Assembly: GCF_025118155.1 (NCBI RefSeq)
Contig: NW_026251408.1
Span: 62,001-126,000 of the forward strand
Direction of reading: 5' to 3'
Origin: Cokeromyces recurvatus
Taxonomy: Eukaryota > Mucoromycota > Mucoromycetes > Mucorales > Mucoraceae
DNA: 64,000 nt
The position numbers and the translations under genes were made by a program. This document shows, piece after piece, positions 25,271-36,969 of this stretch; within the stretch, counting starts at the first letter, position 1, and each line of letters begins with the position of its first letter. Below the pieces are notes generated by a model. The model did no database searches. It was not told the DNA's origin and worked only from the letters and a program-made list of their open reading frames with translations.

Positions 25271-25428
25271 ACATATAAATAAATAGATTATAATCTGTAA
25301 CATTTTTTTTGTTTTTATAAAATGTTTTTTTTTTTTGTTTTTATGAAAAAAAAAAAAGAAAGTATATATGTGAAATCTATAATATATATATATAAAACAA
25401 ATTTTTGTACAATGAAAGAAAAGAACAA

Positions 25429-26954
25429 TTAATGTCTCCAAATCTTAAGTTGTTTATCTTTGCCACCACTAGCAACCTTATCACCTCCAGGAGACCAATC
25501 CACAGCAAATACTTCATCCAAATGACCAGGTAAATCCACCTTAATTTTCATCTTTTTTAAATCCCAAATCTTTAATGTGCTGTCTTTACTTGCACTAATC
25601 AACATACGAGAGTCGCTCGACCAACTAACTTGATAAACGGCACCTACATGACCTCTTAAATTACCAATGAATTTACCCGTCTTACCATCCCATAATTTGA
25701 CAGAGTTATCAAAGGAGGCACTAGCAATATAGCGACCATCAGGTGAAAATGCTACATGATTTACAAGCTTTTGATGACCTGACATACGCGTCACAGGCTT
25801 CTTACTCTTTTCAGGTTCCCAATAAAACATAGTAAAATCATCAGATCCAGAAACAAGTCGTTCAGGACTTGCCCCTTTAAATGTCTTGTATCGTTCTAGT
25901 GCTGCCTTTTTTGCCTCCTCCTCTGACTTGTGACGTTTTCCTGTATGATCAAAGGGACCTGTACGAAGAACGAAGTCTGTACTGAGAGCTAATGTGTTGA
26001 CCCAATGTCCATGCCCTTCAAGGGTCTTGACTAACATGCCTGAAGAATTCCATACTTTAATTGTCTTATCTTGAGAGGCAGTATAAATCAAACCCTCACC
26101 ACCCCACTTAACACAGGTAACGGCGGCTGTATGTTGAGAGATTGTAAATGCCATACGTCTTAATGATGTATCCCAAACACGAACAGTGTGATCCTTTGAA
26201 GATGAAGCGAGTCGATTTGCCTTTGAATTCAAATGATAAGGTTCCCATGCTAAACTTGTAATCCATTTACGGTGTCCTTTGAGACCATCACCAATTTGTT
26301 TACCTGTTTTTGGATCCCATAATCGAACTGTATTATCCATACTACCTGATGCTAAGGTGTTGCCATCGGGTGACCAAGCAATAGACAAGACCCATCCACT
26401 ATGTCCTCGTAAAGTGTAACGAGGAGTTTCTGTATTCAAATCCCAGATGCGCACAGTGCAATCACCTGAACCTGTCGCCAATTGGCTGCCATCAGGACTA
26501 AAAGAGCAAGATAAAACAGCTTCTGTATGTCCTGATAATGTCGATGTACATCTTGAGACTGCTCTCACTCGGAAAATTGCCTGTGGTTGATAAACAATTG
26601 TAATTGTGTCTTCAGTAGATTTATCTTTACGATCGACCCAAAGGTTATTAATAATTTCATCATCGTTGACTTGAAAAGAATAAGGAAGAGGATCATCTCC
26701 CTAAAGAATAAATAAGAATCAAAAAATATACAATATTAATAAAGATGCATTCGAATTGAACAGGATCTTACCTGATTCAAAAATTGATTTAAAAGTAATT
26801 CGAGTTGCTCAGGTGTAGCATCAGCAGGTAAGTTAAGAGGAGGGCCAGTAGTTTCTCCATCAGCATTTTGGAATTGAGCAACAATTTTTTGCCCAACAGG
26901 CATGGCCTGTGCAGCAATTGCATCTAATTTTTTTTGTTTAAGCTTTGCTGCCAT
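25429..26954 (-). CDS. RSA4: Ribosome assembly protein RSA4 / Notchless, two exons, 484 aa
   Basis: RSA4 sits on pre-60S particles and is pulled off by the AAA ATPase Rea1 through its NLE domain. Minus-strand exons: 26954-26772 and 26700-25429. Residues 1 to about 90 form the NLE (ubiquitin-like) domain, with PLNLPADATPEQLELLLNQ and, after the splice, DDPLPYSFQVNDDEI. Eight WD40 repeats follow, visible as GHTEAVLSCSFSPDG, GHSGWVLSIAWSPDG, GHRKWITSLAWEP and so on to the last repeat ending LKIWRH. A longer insert (about 30 residues, RTGPFDHTGKRH) between repeats 4 and 5 is also known in this family. Length is close to yeast Rsa4 (515 aa). Confidence 0.95.
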
Positions 26955-27507
26955 TATGCTGTCAAAAGAAAAATGTTCAAAATAAATTTTTTCTTTTATA
27001 TAGTGGAGTTAGAATGAGAGTTCAGGAATAAAAAAAAAAAAAAAAAAAAAAAATAGAGTCTGTGGCTAGGATGTGACTTGCTTATTATTTCTACTTTTAT
27101 GCATTTTTTTATACATTTATAGAAAGAATGAGATCAGGAATAATGATAATTTATAAAGCAATAATACACATTTCATATAAAATATATATGAATCTTTTTT
27201 TTTAAGCTATTTTATATTTACAAATAAAAATGTTGAAATTTCAATTTGTTTGTATGCTTGTCACATTTTTGTTTGAATGTAGTAGGTTAATACATAAAAG
27301 TGAATTTAAAAATACAGTATTCACTTATCCTTAATAATGATGTAAACACTACCTTTGAGTACAGGAAAGAAAAAAAGAAAAAAAAGGGATATAAAGAATA
27401 TCTATAGGCATTTATTAAATATAAAAAATACGTACTAAAAGGGATGCAAATGTATAAAAGGAAGAATCGATATAATTATTATTATATATGTACAGACTTT
27501 GTATGCT
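26955..27507. other. Intergenic between RSA4 and the RING gene
   Basis: RSA4 promoter and the 3' region of the upstream tandem minus-strand RING gene. Contains an A-rich run near 27031-27052. No coding signal. Confidence 0.35.
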
Positions 27508-28429
27508 TTATAATATATTAGAAAAAAGAGATCTTAAATTAGAAAATATTAGATATGGATGTTGTTCTGTATGTTGCTGATCTGCTGCTTTGTGTTGTAA
27601 TATGTCTGCTAATCTATTAAATTTATAAGTCATGCTATATACATGACTTCTATCATACTTGATAGAACTAAGCTGTCTTTCAAGAGATAAATAATGTTCG
27701 TCTAATTCATGATATGTAGCTTTAAACAATTTTTTTAAATTTTGACCTTGTGGCAATAGATCTGATGACTGTCTTAGTGTATTTGATCTGTTTTCAAACT
27801 GATTTATTACCGTTAAATACTTTGATTGTGTCTCGTTTCTTCTCTTCATAATAGCCAGTAATTGATCATTTAAATCAAACTCCATCGTTATCTTCTCAGT
27901 AGGAGAATCTGTAAATCGAATTCCTCCTTCAATTGTAGATAGTTGCTGACGAACTTCTTGTTTAAGTTGGCTGATATCTGCAACCTTTGATTCATTTAAT
28001 TTATGGATTGTATCATTCTTTTCGTTTATTATTTGTCGAAGATCTTTATTGAGTCTATGTAATAGTTTTACTTTTTGACTTAAAGTCTGTGTCATGGTTT
28101 GTGCTTCAGCAAAAGCAGGTAAGATTTTTTCGAGTAACTCAAGCAATGAACTGGTATCTTTTGATTCTCGCGTTGTTGTTGTTGCTATTTCATTGTCTGT
28201 ACTAAGATAAAGACGACGTATTTGATCTTTTCTACAATGACTTTTACAATAAGGACAACAAGAAACAGTCGAAGAACGGAAACAAAGTTCAATACTACAT
28301 GTATATAAGTTTATATTATATTATAAAACTTTTCAATCTTACTAACCATTCTCTATCAAATACATGTCCACATTCAAGAGATACTGGATCACTAATATTT
28401 TCAATACAAATACTGCAAATAACCTTCAT
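27508..28429 (-). CDS. Small RING-finger coiled-coil protein (paralog 1), two exons, 289 aa
   Basis: Probable E3 ubiquitin ligase; specific family not recognised, architecture loosely TRAIP-like. Minus-strand exons 28429-28347 and 28294-27508. The first exon encodes MKVICSICIEN and CGHVFDRE. The RING ligands are C5, C8, C20, H22, D25, C28, C41 and C44, so an Asp replaces the usual fifth Cys/His ligand. The phase-2 intron splits the Cys28 codon (TG/T). Residues about 85-190 are predicted coiled coil (KLLHRLNKDLRQIINEK). The C-terminus has LSSIKYDRSHVYSMTYKFN then RLADIL. The protein at 36970-37874 shares RING spacing, the split-Cys intron and this C-terminal motif, so the two are paralogs. Substrate unknown. 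Confidence 0.8.
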
Positions 28430-29183
28430 TATAATTATTTTTTTTTCTTTTTTTTTAAAAAAAAAGAGAGAGAGAGAAAAGAAAAAGAGTTAAAGAATGA
28501 AAAGCACAATTAAAAAAGAAAAAAGAAAGGGTACATCTCCCCTTATTTATTATTTCATACCAATCAGCGGACTTCTTATTTTAAAAAATGTAGTATACAG
28601 CTTCAATTTTAAAGTATAATGAGACATTACTATTAAAGGGGTTATGAAGACACTGGTCTAGTAGATAATAGATAGAGTAATTTTATATATACATTATGTG
28701 AAAGGCTGTCATCATGTAGCGTTGTATTTGACATCAATGCATACTAGCTCTATTTTGTACTTTTTTAAATGTAAGTTTTCTAATTTCTTAGATGATATTT
28801 GAATATACATGTAGACATATACATGGATGAATATTATTTATATAGAATGCTATCCTAATATCATTTATTATCTACTTATTTTATTAATATATAAAGAAGA
28901 AGCAAATGAAGAAAATAAATATTACAGAAATAGCAGTATTAATTTCTCTTTCTCTCTCTCTCTCTACTATAAATAAATATATATTTCTTTCATGTTCAGG
29001 AGAAGATACAAATTTCAAAGCTTTCAAAGTAGTTTTTTTTTATTACGTAAGACACTCAATAGATCCTAAATACTGTGGCGGGATTTAGAAACCTCAATTT
29101 TTATAAAGTACAGAATGACGCGCAAGCATTTTTTTTTTTTTCGAAGTTATCTTTTTTTTCCTATTTATATAAATAATCTAATA
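28430..29183. other. Divergent promoter region, RING gene and RPN9
   Basis: About 750 bp between divergent start codons. AT-rich, with a CT microsatellite near 28942-28965 and several T runs. A GTGGCGGGA element at about 29074-29082 resembles a partial proteasome control (PACE-like, GGTGGCAAA) site, but the match is weak. Confidence 0.25.
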
Positions 29184-30499
29184 ATGGCACAACGAATGGA
29201 TGTTGATTTTGATGTTCCTAAATTTCTTAACGAAGAACGACAGAAAGTTCCTTCTCAACTTCAATCTTACTATTCTACATTTGAAGATCTTTACGAAAGA
29301 AAGTAGGCATTTGCGCGTATGAAGCCTTTTTTTATATATATCTAACTTTTTTTTTTTTTTTTGTTAGGTTATGGCATCAATTAACACAAAGCATTTTGGA
29401 ATTTTTCAAGGATCCTCAATCGACTCCTTATCGAATTTCACTTTTCTTGAACTTTGTTGCTGAATGGGAAGATAAAATTAATAAATTATCACTTGTTTCT
29501 ATTGCACTTCAAGCTGCTAATCAATTCCCAGGTAAGAATTTGTATTAAAAAAAAAAAAAAAAGAACAACAATTTAGTGTTATCCCCTTATACAAATATAT
29601 ATATATATGTACATACAGATTCCCAAGATTCGGTCAGCTTTTTAAGTGATATTGCAAACAAAGTAGATACAGATGCAACAAAAGATGTTTATGTTTTAGC
29701 TATTATGGAAGCTGCTTCCTTTAAACTCAAACTTAATCAAGTGGAAGAAGTAAAAAAAGCTATTGATGAATCAGAAAAAATATTGGATAGATTTGATAGC
29801 GTTGAGACAGTTATTTATGCCAGCTTTTATCGTGTGTGTGCTGAATATTATAAGGTGAAGGCTGATTATGCTCAATATTATAAAAGTGCTTTATTGTATT
29901 TGGCTTGCATTGATATAAATGAAGAATTAACGGGAGCTGAGCGTGTTGTTAGAGCTTATGATCTTTCTTTAGCAGCATTATTAGGCGATATGATTTATAA
30001 CTTTGGTGAATTATTAATGCATCCCATTTTGGATTCTCTTGCAGGTACTGAGCATGATTGGCTTCGTTCTCTTTTATTTGCTTTCAATTCAGGTGATATT
30101 GGTAAATACGAAGCCCTTGTTCCTCATTTCACAAAACAACCTTTACTCCAACAAAATCAAGATGCATTGAGAAGAAAAATTTGCTTAATGTCCCTTATTG
30201 AAGCTGTCTTTAGAAGATCTACCGATAATCGTACTATTTCGTTCTCTGAAATTGCTGCCGAGACTCGTCTTTCAGTGGATGAAGTTGAACATTTGGTGAT
30301 GAAGGCTTTATCACTCAACTTAATTCGTGGTTCTATCGATCAAGTGGATCAAACAGTTGTTATTACTTGGGTTCAACCTCGTGTTCTTGATAAAGATCAA
30401 ATTGATGGTATGAGACGTAAACTTGAAGAATGGAACAACCAAGTCAAGAAGATTAGCACCTTTGTTAGTGAGCAAGGTGGTGAAGTTTTTGCCCAATAA
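29184..30499 (+). CDS. RPN9: 26S proteasome lid subunit RPN9 (PSMD13), three exons, 387 aa
   Basis: Non-ATPase lid subunit needed for 26S assembly. Exons 29184-29302, 29368-29531, 29619-30499; the first junction rebuilds KLWHQLT and the second rebuilds FPDSQD. The N-terminal two thirds are a TPR-like helical solenoid (YYSTFEDLYERKLWHQLT, ASFYRVCAEYYKVK). The C-terminal PCI winged-helix domain covers about residues 225-345 (ISFSEIAAETRLSVDEVEHLVMKAL is its helix-turn-helix core). The C-terminal helix runs DGMRRKLEEWNNQVKKIS. Length matches yeast Rpn9 (393 aa) and human PSMD13 (376 aa). Clear ortholog. Confidence 0.94.
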
Positions 30500-31248
30500 A
30501 ATGATATAGAAATAATTGCTTCTTAATCTAATTCAATTTGATTCCTGAGCTTTTATTACCATAAATTTTAATTTTCTATAACAGCCTTTACATGTTTCTA
30601 GACAGGTTACAGACAACTCTATTACCTCTATTGCTATATGTTTAATGAGATTTTCTAAAAGAGAATATTCAAAATACTTTATTTTACAAAAAAAAAAGAA
30701 AAAAGAAAGATACTACTCCCAAAGTCATTGTAAATGCTAGCAACTAAGTTGTCTAATCATCTTTTGAAGGATTTGCGTCTTATTCTGTTAACCATTTTCA
30801 CGACTGTCTTGTAGGCCATCCTATTTAATAAATAGCTATATATACGGCATGTCTTTTTTTTTTTTTATTTTTGTTGAATTCAAGTGTCGAAAAGAATTCT
30901 ACTAGAATTAAATGAAATATTAGAACACAAAAAACAAGAGATAAAATTTATCCCCTTTTTTTTTTATATCTTTGTTCTTCTAAAGAAGTTCAAAGTTTAC
31001 TAATGTCTATCAAGAAGTTTTTATTACTATTTTTTTTTTTTTTTTGCTGACTCATAAATAAAATAAAAAAAAAAAAAAAGATATTGGCAATCAAATGTCT
31101 AATTTCTGTATTCTCATATTTGAGTGATCAAGTGTACAATACTGTGTTTTTTTTTTTCAAGAAAAAAAAAATATTATAAATATACGCCACTTTAATTTTT
31201 TTTCTTGCTTCTTTTTTTCTTTTTCTTTTTTTCTTTTTTCTTTTCCGT
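30500..31248. other. Intergenic between RPN9 and the PNS1-like gene
   Basis: RPN9 3' UTR plus promoter of the next gene; T-rich leader directly upstream of 31249. On the minus strand, a 20-codon open frame (30819-30757), rich in Lys/Arg and preceded by a TAG acceptor-like site, is the only coding-like trace. It is not called as a gene. Confidence 0.3.
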
Positions 31249-31976
31249 ATGAGTAGTTCGTATTCTCAACAACAATATCCTCCACCACCGCAACAATATG
31301 CCTTACCACCCGAGAACTACACCCTAAATCCACCGCCACAATATTATCCTTCTCAACCGGCTAACTATAATCCAACAACAGGTTATGCAGAATTAGGGGA
31401 ATACCCTGTTAACGATAAGATAAGACCTTCAAGTGGTTTTAAAGATATCTGGGCTGCTTTACTTTGGCTTTGTAATATGATTGCCTTTATTGCAATATCA
31501 GTGATCGTATTACGTTCTTTTCGACAAGATAATACGACCACCACATTAAATACAGATACAGTAAAGATATTTGGCTATTCTGCCATCATTGGATTTGGGC
31601 TTAGCTTTTTATATTTAATGATAGCCAACATGTAACAAGCAGTATCTATATATACATACATAGATATATATCTATATATATATTTATATACATATTAATG
31701 GCTTATATTTCTCTTCCTTTTATAGAATACCGGGACCATTAATCATTATTACTCTTGTTGCAAGTATTCTTGTTTATATAGCAGCAACAGCCTATTATTT
31801 TTATATGCATTATTATTCAGCCGCTATTATATTTTTAATTTTTACTGTCTTGTATTTATTTTGTTTTTGGTCATGGAAAGATAGAATCCCGTTTGCTACA
31901 AGTAAGTAAGAATGAATGAATGATACTCTAGGAGAGGAGAGGAAATTTGGTTATACAAAAGATAACATATTTATTG

Positions 31977-32049
<73 letters not shown>

Positions 32050-33168
32050 TTTAGTTATGTTGAAAACAATCGTGTCACTAACACGACGTTATTGGAGCAC
32101 ATTGGTTACAGGCATTATATCTTTAGTAATACAGACTTTATATTCAGTTTGGTTCATGTTCACGATCGTAGGTAGTTATCAAGTCTACTATTCAGAAACT
32201 GGAAGTAATGCTCGCCTGAATGCGATTATCGTTTTTCTCGTTTTTTCCTTTTATTGGACAACACAAGTTATCTCATATCTGACGCATGTCACCCTCTCTG
32301 GTGTCTTTGCCACGGTTTATTTCTTGAACCATCAAAGGCAACACCCGATCTGGGGATCCGCAAAACGTGCCCTGACCACCTCCTTTGGGTCCATCTGTTT
32401 TGGAAGTCTTCTTGTGGCTCTCATTAATACCCTTCGCTATTTCATTCAGATGGCTCGATCTGGTACTGACAATGATCTACTTGGCTTTTTATTGTGTATA
32501 GTAGAGTGTATCATCGGCTGTATTCAGGGCCTCTTTGAATGGTTCAATCAGTATGCATTTAGTGGTATAGCCATCTATGGACAAGGCTTTGTGCCCACCG
32601 CTAAACGAACTTGGTCACTTATTCAAGATCGTGGAGTTGAAGCCTTAATCAATGACAATTTGATTGGAAATGTACTATGGATGGGCATGCTATTAGTCGG
32701 TATCTTGGCATCCCTCTTAGGATATATCTATTTATTAGTAACGAAACCGGCGTATAATGTAACGGGTAACATGACTCCCCTTGTTATGTTGGTTTGTTTT
32801 GTGATGGGTATGTCCATGTTTTCGGTCGTGTCGACAGTGATTTCAAGCGGTGTAACAACCTTTTTTGTTTGTCTTGCTGAAGATCCAGAAGCATTAAGAA
32901 GGTACTTGTATTTTTGAAAAAAGAAAAAAAAAAAGGGCATGAATGTATATTTTTATTTATTATCGTTATTTATGGGCTTTTTTTTTTTTTGTTTTTGTGT
33001 TTTTTTACATATATTTAAATAGAGTGAATCCAGAGTTATACGATGCAGTAAGTCATATCTATAATAAATAAAAAGATTCTTTCCCCTTTTTTTAATGCTT
33101 TTCTCCCCTCTTTTTTTTTATATACATAGATTCGTCAAACATGGCCACAGGTGGTTCAAGGTATCTAA
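31249..33168 (+). CDS. PNS1: Choline-transporter-like membrane protein (PNS1/CTL, SLC44), five exons, 489 aa
   Basis: Polytopic plasma-membrane protein of the CTL/SLC44 family; choline transport is known for animal members and unproven for fungal Pns1. Exons 31249-31631, 31726-31901, 32055-32901, 33023-33047, 33130-33168. The N-terminal 65 residues are Pro/Tyr/Gln-rich and cytosolic. About ten hydrophobic spans follow (AALLWLCNMIAFIAISVIVL, then the PGPLIIITLVASILVYIA span, and so on). CTL signatures include GSICFGSLLVALINTLRYF and FNQYAFSGIAIYG. The C-terminus WPQVVQGI is rebuilt by two tiny exons of 25 and 39 nt. Intron 2 contains a (CTA)24 microsatellite ending five bases before the acceptor. 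An open frame through that repeat is an artefact. Confidence 0.92.
31978..32049 (+). repeat. (CTA)24 trinucleotide repeat in a PNS1 intron
   Basis: Uninterrupted CTA units over 72 nt, ending just before TTTAG at the intron 2 acceptor. In one frame it spells polytyrosine joined in frame to the next exon. Correct splicing (ACA A / TT ATG) excludes it. Confidence 0.95.
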
Positions 33169-33326
33169 TATTATGTAATACATTTATGCAAAATGACAAT
33201 AATAAAAGCTTTAAAAAATAAATAAATCAATCAATGATTTTATTTTTTTTTTTATCATATAAATACATAAAAATAAATATAAATATAAATACAAATATAA
33301 ACATTCATATATACTTACTTACTTCA

Positions 33327-34416
33327 ATGTGTGGTCGTTTTAGTTGTTCATTAGATTCACAGACAGTTAAATCACGCTTATACGATGAGCATGTTGTTAC
33401 TCAAGATTCGATTGAATGGAAAGATGAGGATAAACATCGTCCCAGTTACAATGTTTGCCCTGCACGTTGGATCCCTACCTTATATGAGTTAAGTAAGCCC
33501 AATTCGACAAAGGTTATTCAATCAATGGTATTACATGATTCAATTGAGGGAAACTGACACACATGCACATAAAAATTAATTATTATTTTCTGCCATTAAA
33601 ATAGCAATGGGGATTTATACCTTCTTGGATGACAACGACTCCTTATAGCAAGGTATTAGTATCAATGTATATATATATACAAGACTCTTATTCAATATAC
33701 ACATATACGTATATTATGTCAATTTTATTGTTTAGCCAATTAATGCACGATCTGAAACTCTACTTGATGAAAGTAGCATATATGATCAATCCAAAAATAC
33801 AAACAGATGCATCATTATAGCCGAAGGGTAATACATTATTAACACATGAGCTACTTTTTTTTCTTGTTGTTATATTAAACTCGGCTTGATTAGATTTTAT
33901 GAATGGAAAATGAAAAAACAACCATTCTATATAAAGCGTAAAGATGGTCGATTGATGCTCTTTGCAGGTCTTTTTAGTACCAGTCATATTGCAGGAGTTA
34001 AGACAACGACTTGTACCATCATCACGACTTCATCAGAAACCATTGGATTTTCAAAGATACATCATCGTATACCTGTTATATTGAATGCTTCAGAGGCAAG
34101 TCAATGGCTAGATCATACAAAGCGATGGTCAAAAGATAAATTTGCCAGTCTGATGAAACCATTTAAGGAAGAATTAGAATGGTATCAAGTAACAGAAAAG
34201 GTTGGATCTATCAAGAATGATTCAAAGGACTTGAATCAACCTTTAGATCAAACTAAAAATTCAATCTCTTATTTCCTTCAAAAAGGACAAGAAGAAAAGA
34301 AATCTATTTTTAATAAAGAGGATGAAGCTATCAAAAAGAAGAATGTACCAATGACGACTATAAGGGAAAATAAAAATATAAAAAAAAGAAAAGAAAGACA
34401 AGTAGTAAAGACATGA
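33327..34416 (+). CDS. SRAP-domain abasic-site shield protein (HMCES/YedK family), four exons, 287 aa
   Basis: HMCES proteins crosslink to abasic sites in single-stranded DNA through Cys2 and protect replication forks. Exons 33327-33527, 33605-33652, 33736-33827, 33894-34416; all frames close. MCGRFSCS gives the catalytic Cys2 after Met removal. PSYNVCPAR is the DNA-binding Asn motif, QWGFIPSWM and PINARSET follow, FYEW near residue 116 supplies the catalytic Glu, and HHRIPVIL supplies the active-site His. The last 90 residues are Lys/Glu/Asp-rich, with a SISYFLQKGQE stretch that resembles a PIP box (QxxIxxFF-like, imperfect). The stop lies 48 bp from the convergent CHIP stop. Confidence 0.92.
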
Positions 34417-34464
34417 CTCCTAAAATTACAAACTTTTTTTCAAAGCAATAAAATTTTATATGGT

Positions 34465-35943
34465 TTAATAGTCTAAAGTTAAAATTAAAATTAAAATGAA
34501 TACATTTCAACTCGATAAAATTGCCTTCTTTTTCTTCTTGTTTGCTTTTATTACCTGCAGCCCATCCATTCTCTTTTAAAAAGTCTTCAATAGCTTCTCG
34601 AAGTGATAAGTTAGGTATCAATTGTTGTTCATTGCAAGGTCTTCTTGAAATAGGATCAAAATAACCATTACGATGAAAATGATCTATAAGTGATTGACGT
34701 TCATAAGTGATACCATCAGGTGTAAATACAGGATCATGCATTATATTGAATGATATTTTATCTAAATAAGCATCAGGGATTTCACGTCTAGAAGCATTAT
34801 CTTTTGATTGAACAAAGACTGTCTGAACTTTAGCTAAGCGTTCATCCTATTAAAGAAAAAAAAATTATTGACTTGATTTTATACACTTTTTGAATAAGCT
34901 TACAATGTTATAATTAATTGTATCAATTGCTTCTTGATCATTAGGATCTTGAACTGTGGCTAATAACTCGGTTCTTTCCTTTTCAATTAATCCTTTTACA
35001 TAACGTAATAATTCAGATTCTTTTTCAAGTCGGATCGCTTCATCATCCTCCCATTTCTATTGTCATCATAATAAGAGGTGAGGGGATGTGATGATGAATA
35101 GAGTATCACTCTCATATATTATATGTATGATAACTTACCTTTCTTCGTGCTAAAAGTAATGCTTGAAGTATATCATTTACATATTTTACCTTTTGCTGAA
35201 TTGCCAATTGATATCCAGTCTTTAATTTATTTAATGCTAGAATGCATAGATCCAATATAAGATGTGTTTATCTTACAAGATATCCATTTATTTAAATTAC
35301 CTTCCGTATGTTGTTTTTTTTCTGTTAAAGCTTGCCCAATCTATAGAAATAAGTTTAATATTCTAATTATAATAATAATAATAATAATCATACCAAATAA
35401 TAGGCCTTCACTATCAAGTGAATATTAGGATGATTAAATATGTCTTTAATATATATCTTTTTTATATAATATAAATATATCTATAAAAGAGATTAAATTA
35501 CTTGTATTTACCCATATTCGGGTCAATTTCAATCGCTTTTCTACAATCCACTATAACTTGATCATATTTCTCCAGCTATAAAGTAATTACATTTAAAATT
35601 ACTTTTTTTTTTCCAAACTTATTTTATATTTGCCATTTTACCTTTGAATAACATAAAGCACGATTTGTATAATAAACACATACAGTTGCATCTTTAATCT
35701 GTTTGAAAGATTAAAAAAGGATTAATAAAATTACCATCAAATAACTCATCTTTATATAACATACAATAGCCGAAGTATACTCTTTTATGGCGTCTTCAAA
35801 TCGTCTCTCAGCAAATAGCTTATTTCCTAAACAACGAAGATAAGATTACCCACACAAAAGGATACCTCTCTTCTTTTTTTTTTTTTTTGACATGTCCATA
35901 AAATACCATTGACTTTATGATTTTCTGCTTCTATTTTTGACAT
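34465..35943 (-). CDS. CHIP/STUB1-type TPR + U-box E3 ubiquitin ligase, ten exons, 275 aa
   Basis: Chaperone-linked ligase: the TPR domain binds EEVD tails of Hsp70/Hsp90 and the U-box recruits E2. Minus-strand exons: 35943-35907, 35826-35765, 35698-35642, 35575-35512, 35410-35394, 35340-35301, 35236-35139, 35056-34904, 34846-34555, 34472-34465. TPRs cover residues about 10-120 (NKLFAERRFEDAIKEYTSAI, YYTNRALCYSKLEKYDQV, IEIDPNMVKAYYLGQAL). A helical hairpin follows, then the U-box at about 200-270 (IMHDPVFTPDGITYER, YFDPISRRPC, LIPNLSLREAIEDFL, ENGWAA). The last exon is 8 nt and adds DY-stop, exactly the C-terminus of animal CHIP. Reading through instead gives a spurious hydrophobic tail. CHIP orthologs are absent from yeast, so this supports an early-diverging fungus. 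Confidence 0.92.
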
Positions 35944-36969
35944 TATGTAAGTTTAAAAAAAAAACCTTTAATAAAATAAATATAAGAAAAAAAATATGTA
36001 TTATATTAATTTTCGGTAATAAAGGAAGAAAAAAAAAAAAAAAAAAAAGGTCAGGCCTTAAAAAAACGAAACACAATAATGAAAAAGGTTCTAGACAGAT
36101 ATACTTCATCCTTCATTTACCACTAAAAGCAGATATTACTTGATCTATTTTATTTTTTTTCTTTGAAAGGTTTTGTAATCATTTATTGCTATTAATAAAA
36201 TTCAATTATTGTAGAGGGGGTACATTGATACGACTGAGGGTACAATGCTCAAGATAATACTACTATATACTTTATCAAATTCATACATCGTCTGCTTGTT
36301 CGTATCATAGAACTTGATATATATATATATAAAGAACAGTTATTTAATGATGTATCTCTCCTATATCTGCCTGATCTAATTGAACAGAATTGTTAACTGA
36401 AGAAGAAAATAACAATGAGACTTGTGATAATATAATTATGGACTGCTCTTGCTTATTGTACATATCTATTCTATGGAGTAAAGCAATTATTACGTTATTA
36501 GAATAGATATCTCATAGATCATGTCTTTCGAAGCATCCATCAGATAGCTAGAGATTTAAGTTATATAGTCTGTTATGATGAGAATCTGTAGGCTTTTTCT
36601 GTTTCGTTATTCGTGTCTGAACATGCTTATGATAATAATAAATGCTGGGCAATTTTTAATTATTTTACGTTGGTAAGGACATGTTTATAGTTGAAGAAGA
36701 TAAATAGAAAATTATATATTCTCACATGAAAATAAAGTGTTATATTGTTTGTTTGTTTTTCTTTCTTTTTCTTTTCTTTTTCCTTCTTTTATATGAATAT
36801 AATAGCTGTATGAATGTATATATATGAATATATATCTTAAATATATACATATATACATATATACATACACACTCACTCACTCACACTCACACTCACACTC
36901 ACTCACTCACACTCACTCACTCACACTCACTCACTCACACTCATACTCACTCACACTCACTCACACAAG
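35944..36969. other. Divergent promoter region, CHIP and RING paralog 2
   Basis: About 1 kb between divergent genes, very AT-rich. Includes an A run near 36031-36048, TA microsatellites near 36317-36332, a TATA/CATA repeat near 36835-36866 and a CACT tetranucleotide repeat at 36867-36967 ending two bases before the next start codon. No gene seen. Confidence 0.35.
36867..36967 (+). repeat. CACT/CACACT microsatellite in the leader of RING paralog 2
   Basis: Interrupted tandem CACT and CACACT units over about 100 bp, lying almost against the ATG at 36970. Likely part of the 5' UTR; an unusual C/A-only, unstructured leader. Confidence 0.9.

Noticed and set aside
31916..32054. Tyr-rich N-terminal protein start before the PNS1 third exon
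   Set aside because: It is a (CTA)24 repeat inside an intron; splicing 31901 to 32055 keeps the frame and the transporter sequence.
33234..33326. Upstream extension of the HMCES protein
   Set aside because: The family requires Cys at position 2 after Met, which is met by the ATG at 33327; upstream sequence is AT-rich leader.
36867..36967. CRISPR-like or telomeric repeat
   Set aside because: Simple CACT microsatellite without spacers; not a telomere unit and not at a sequence end.
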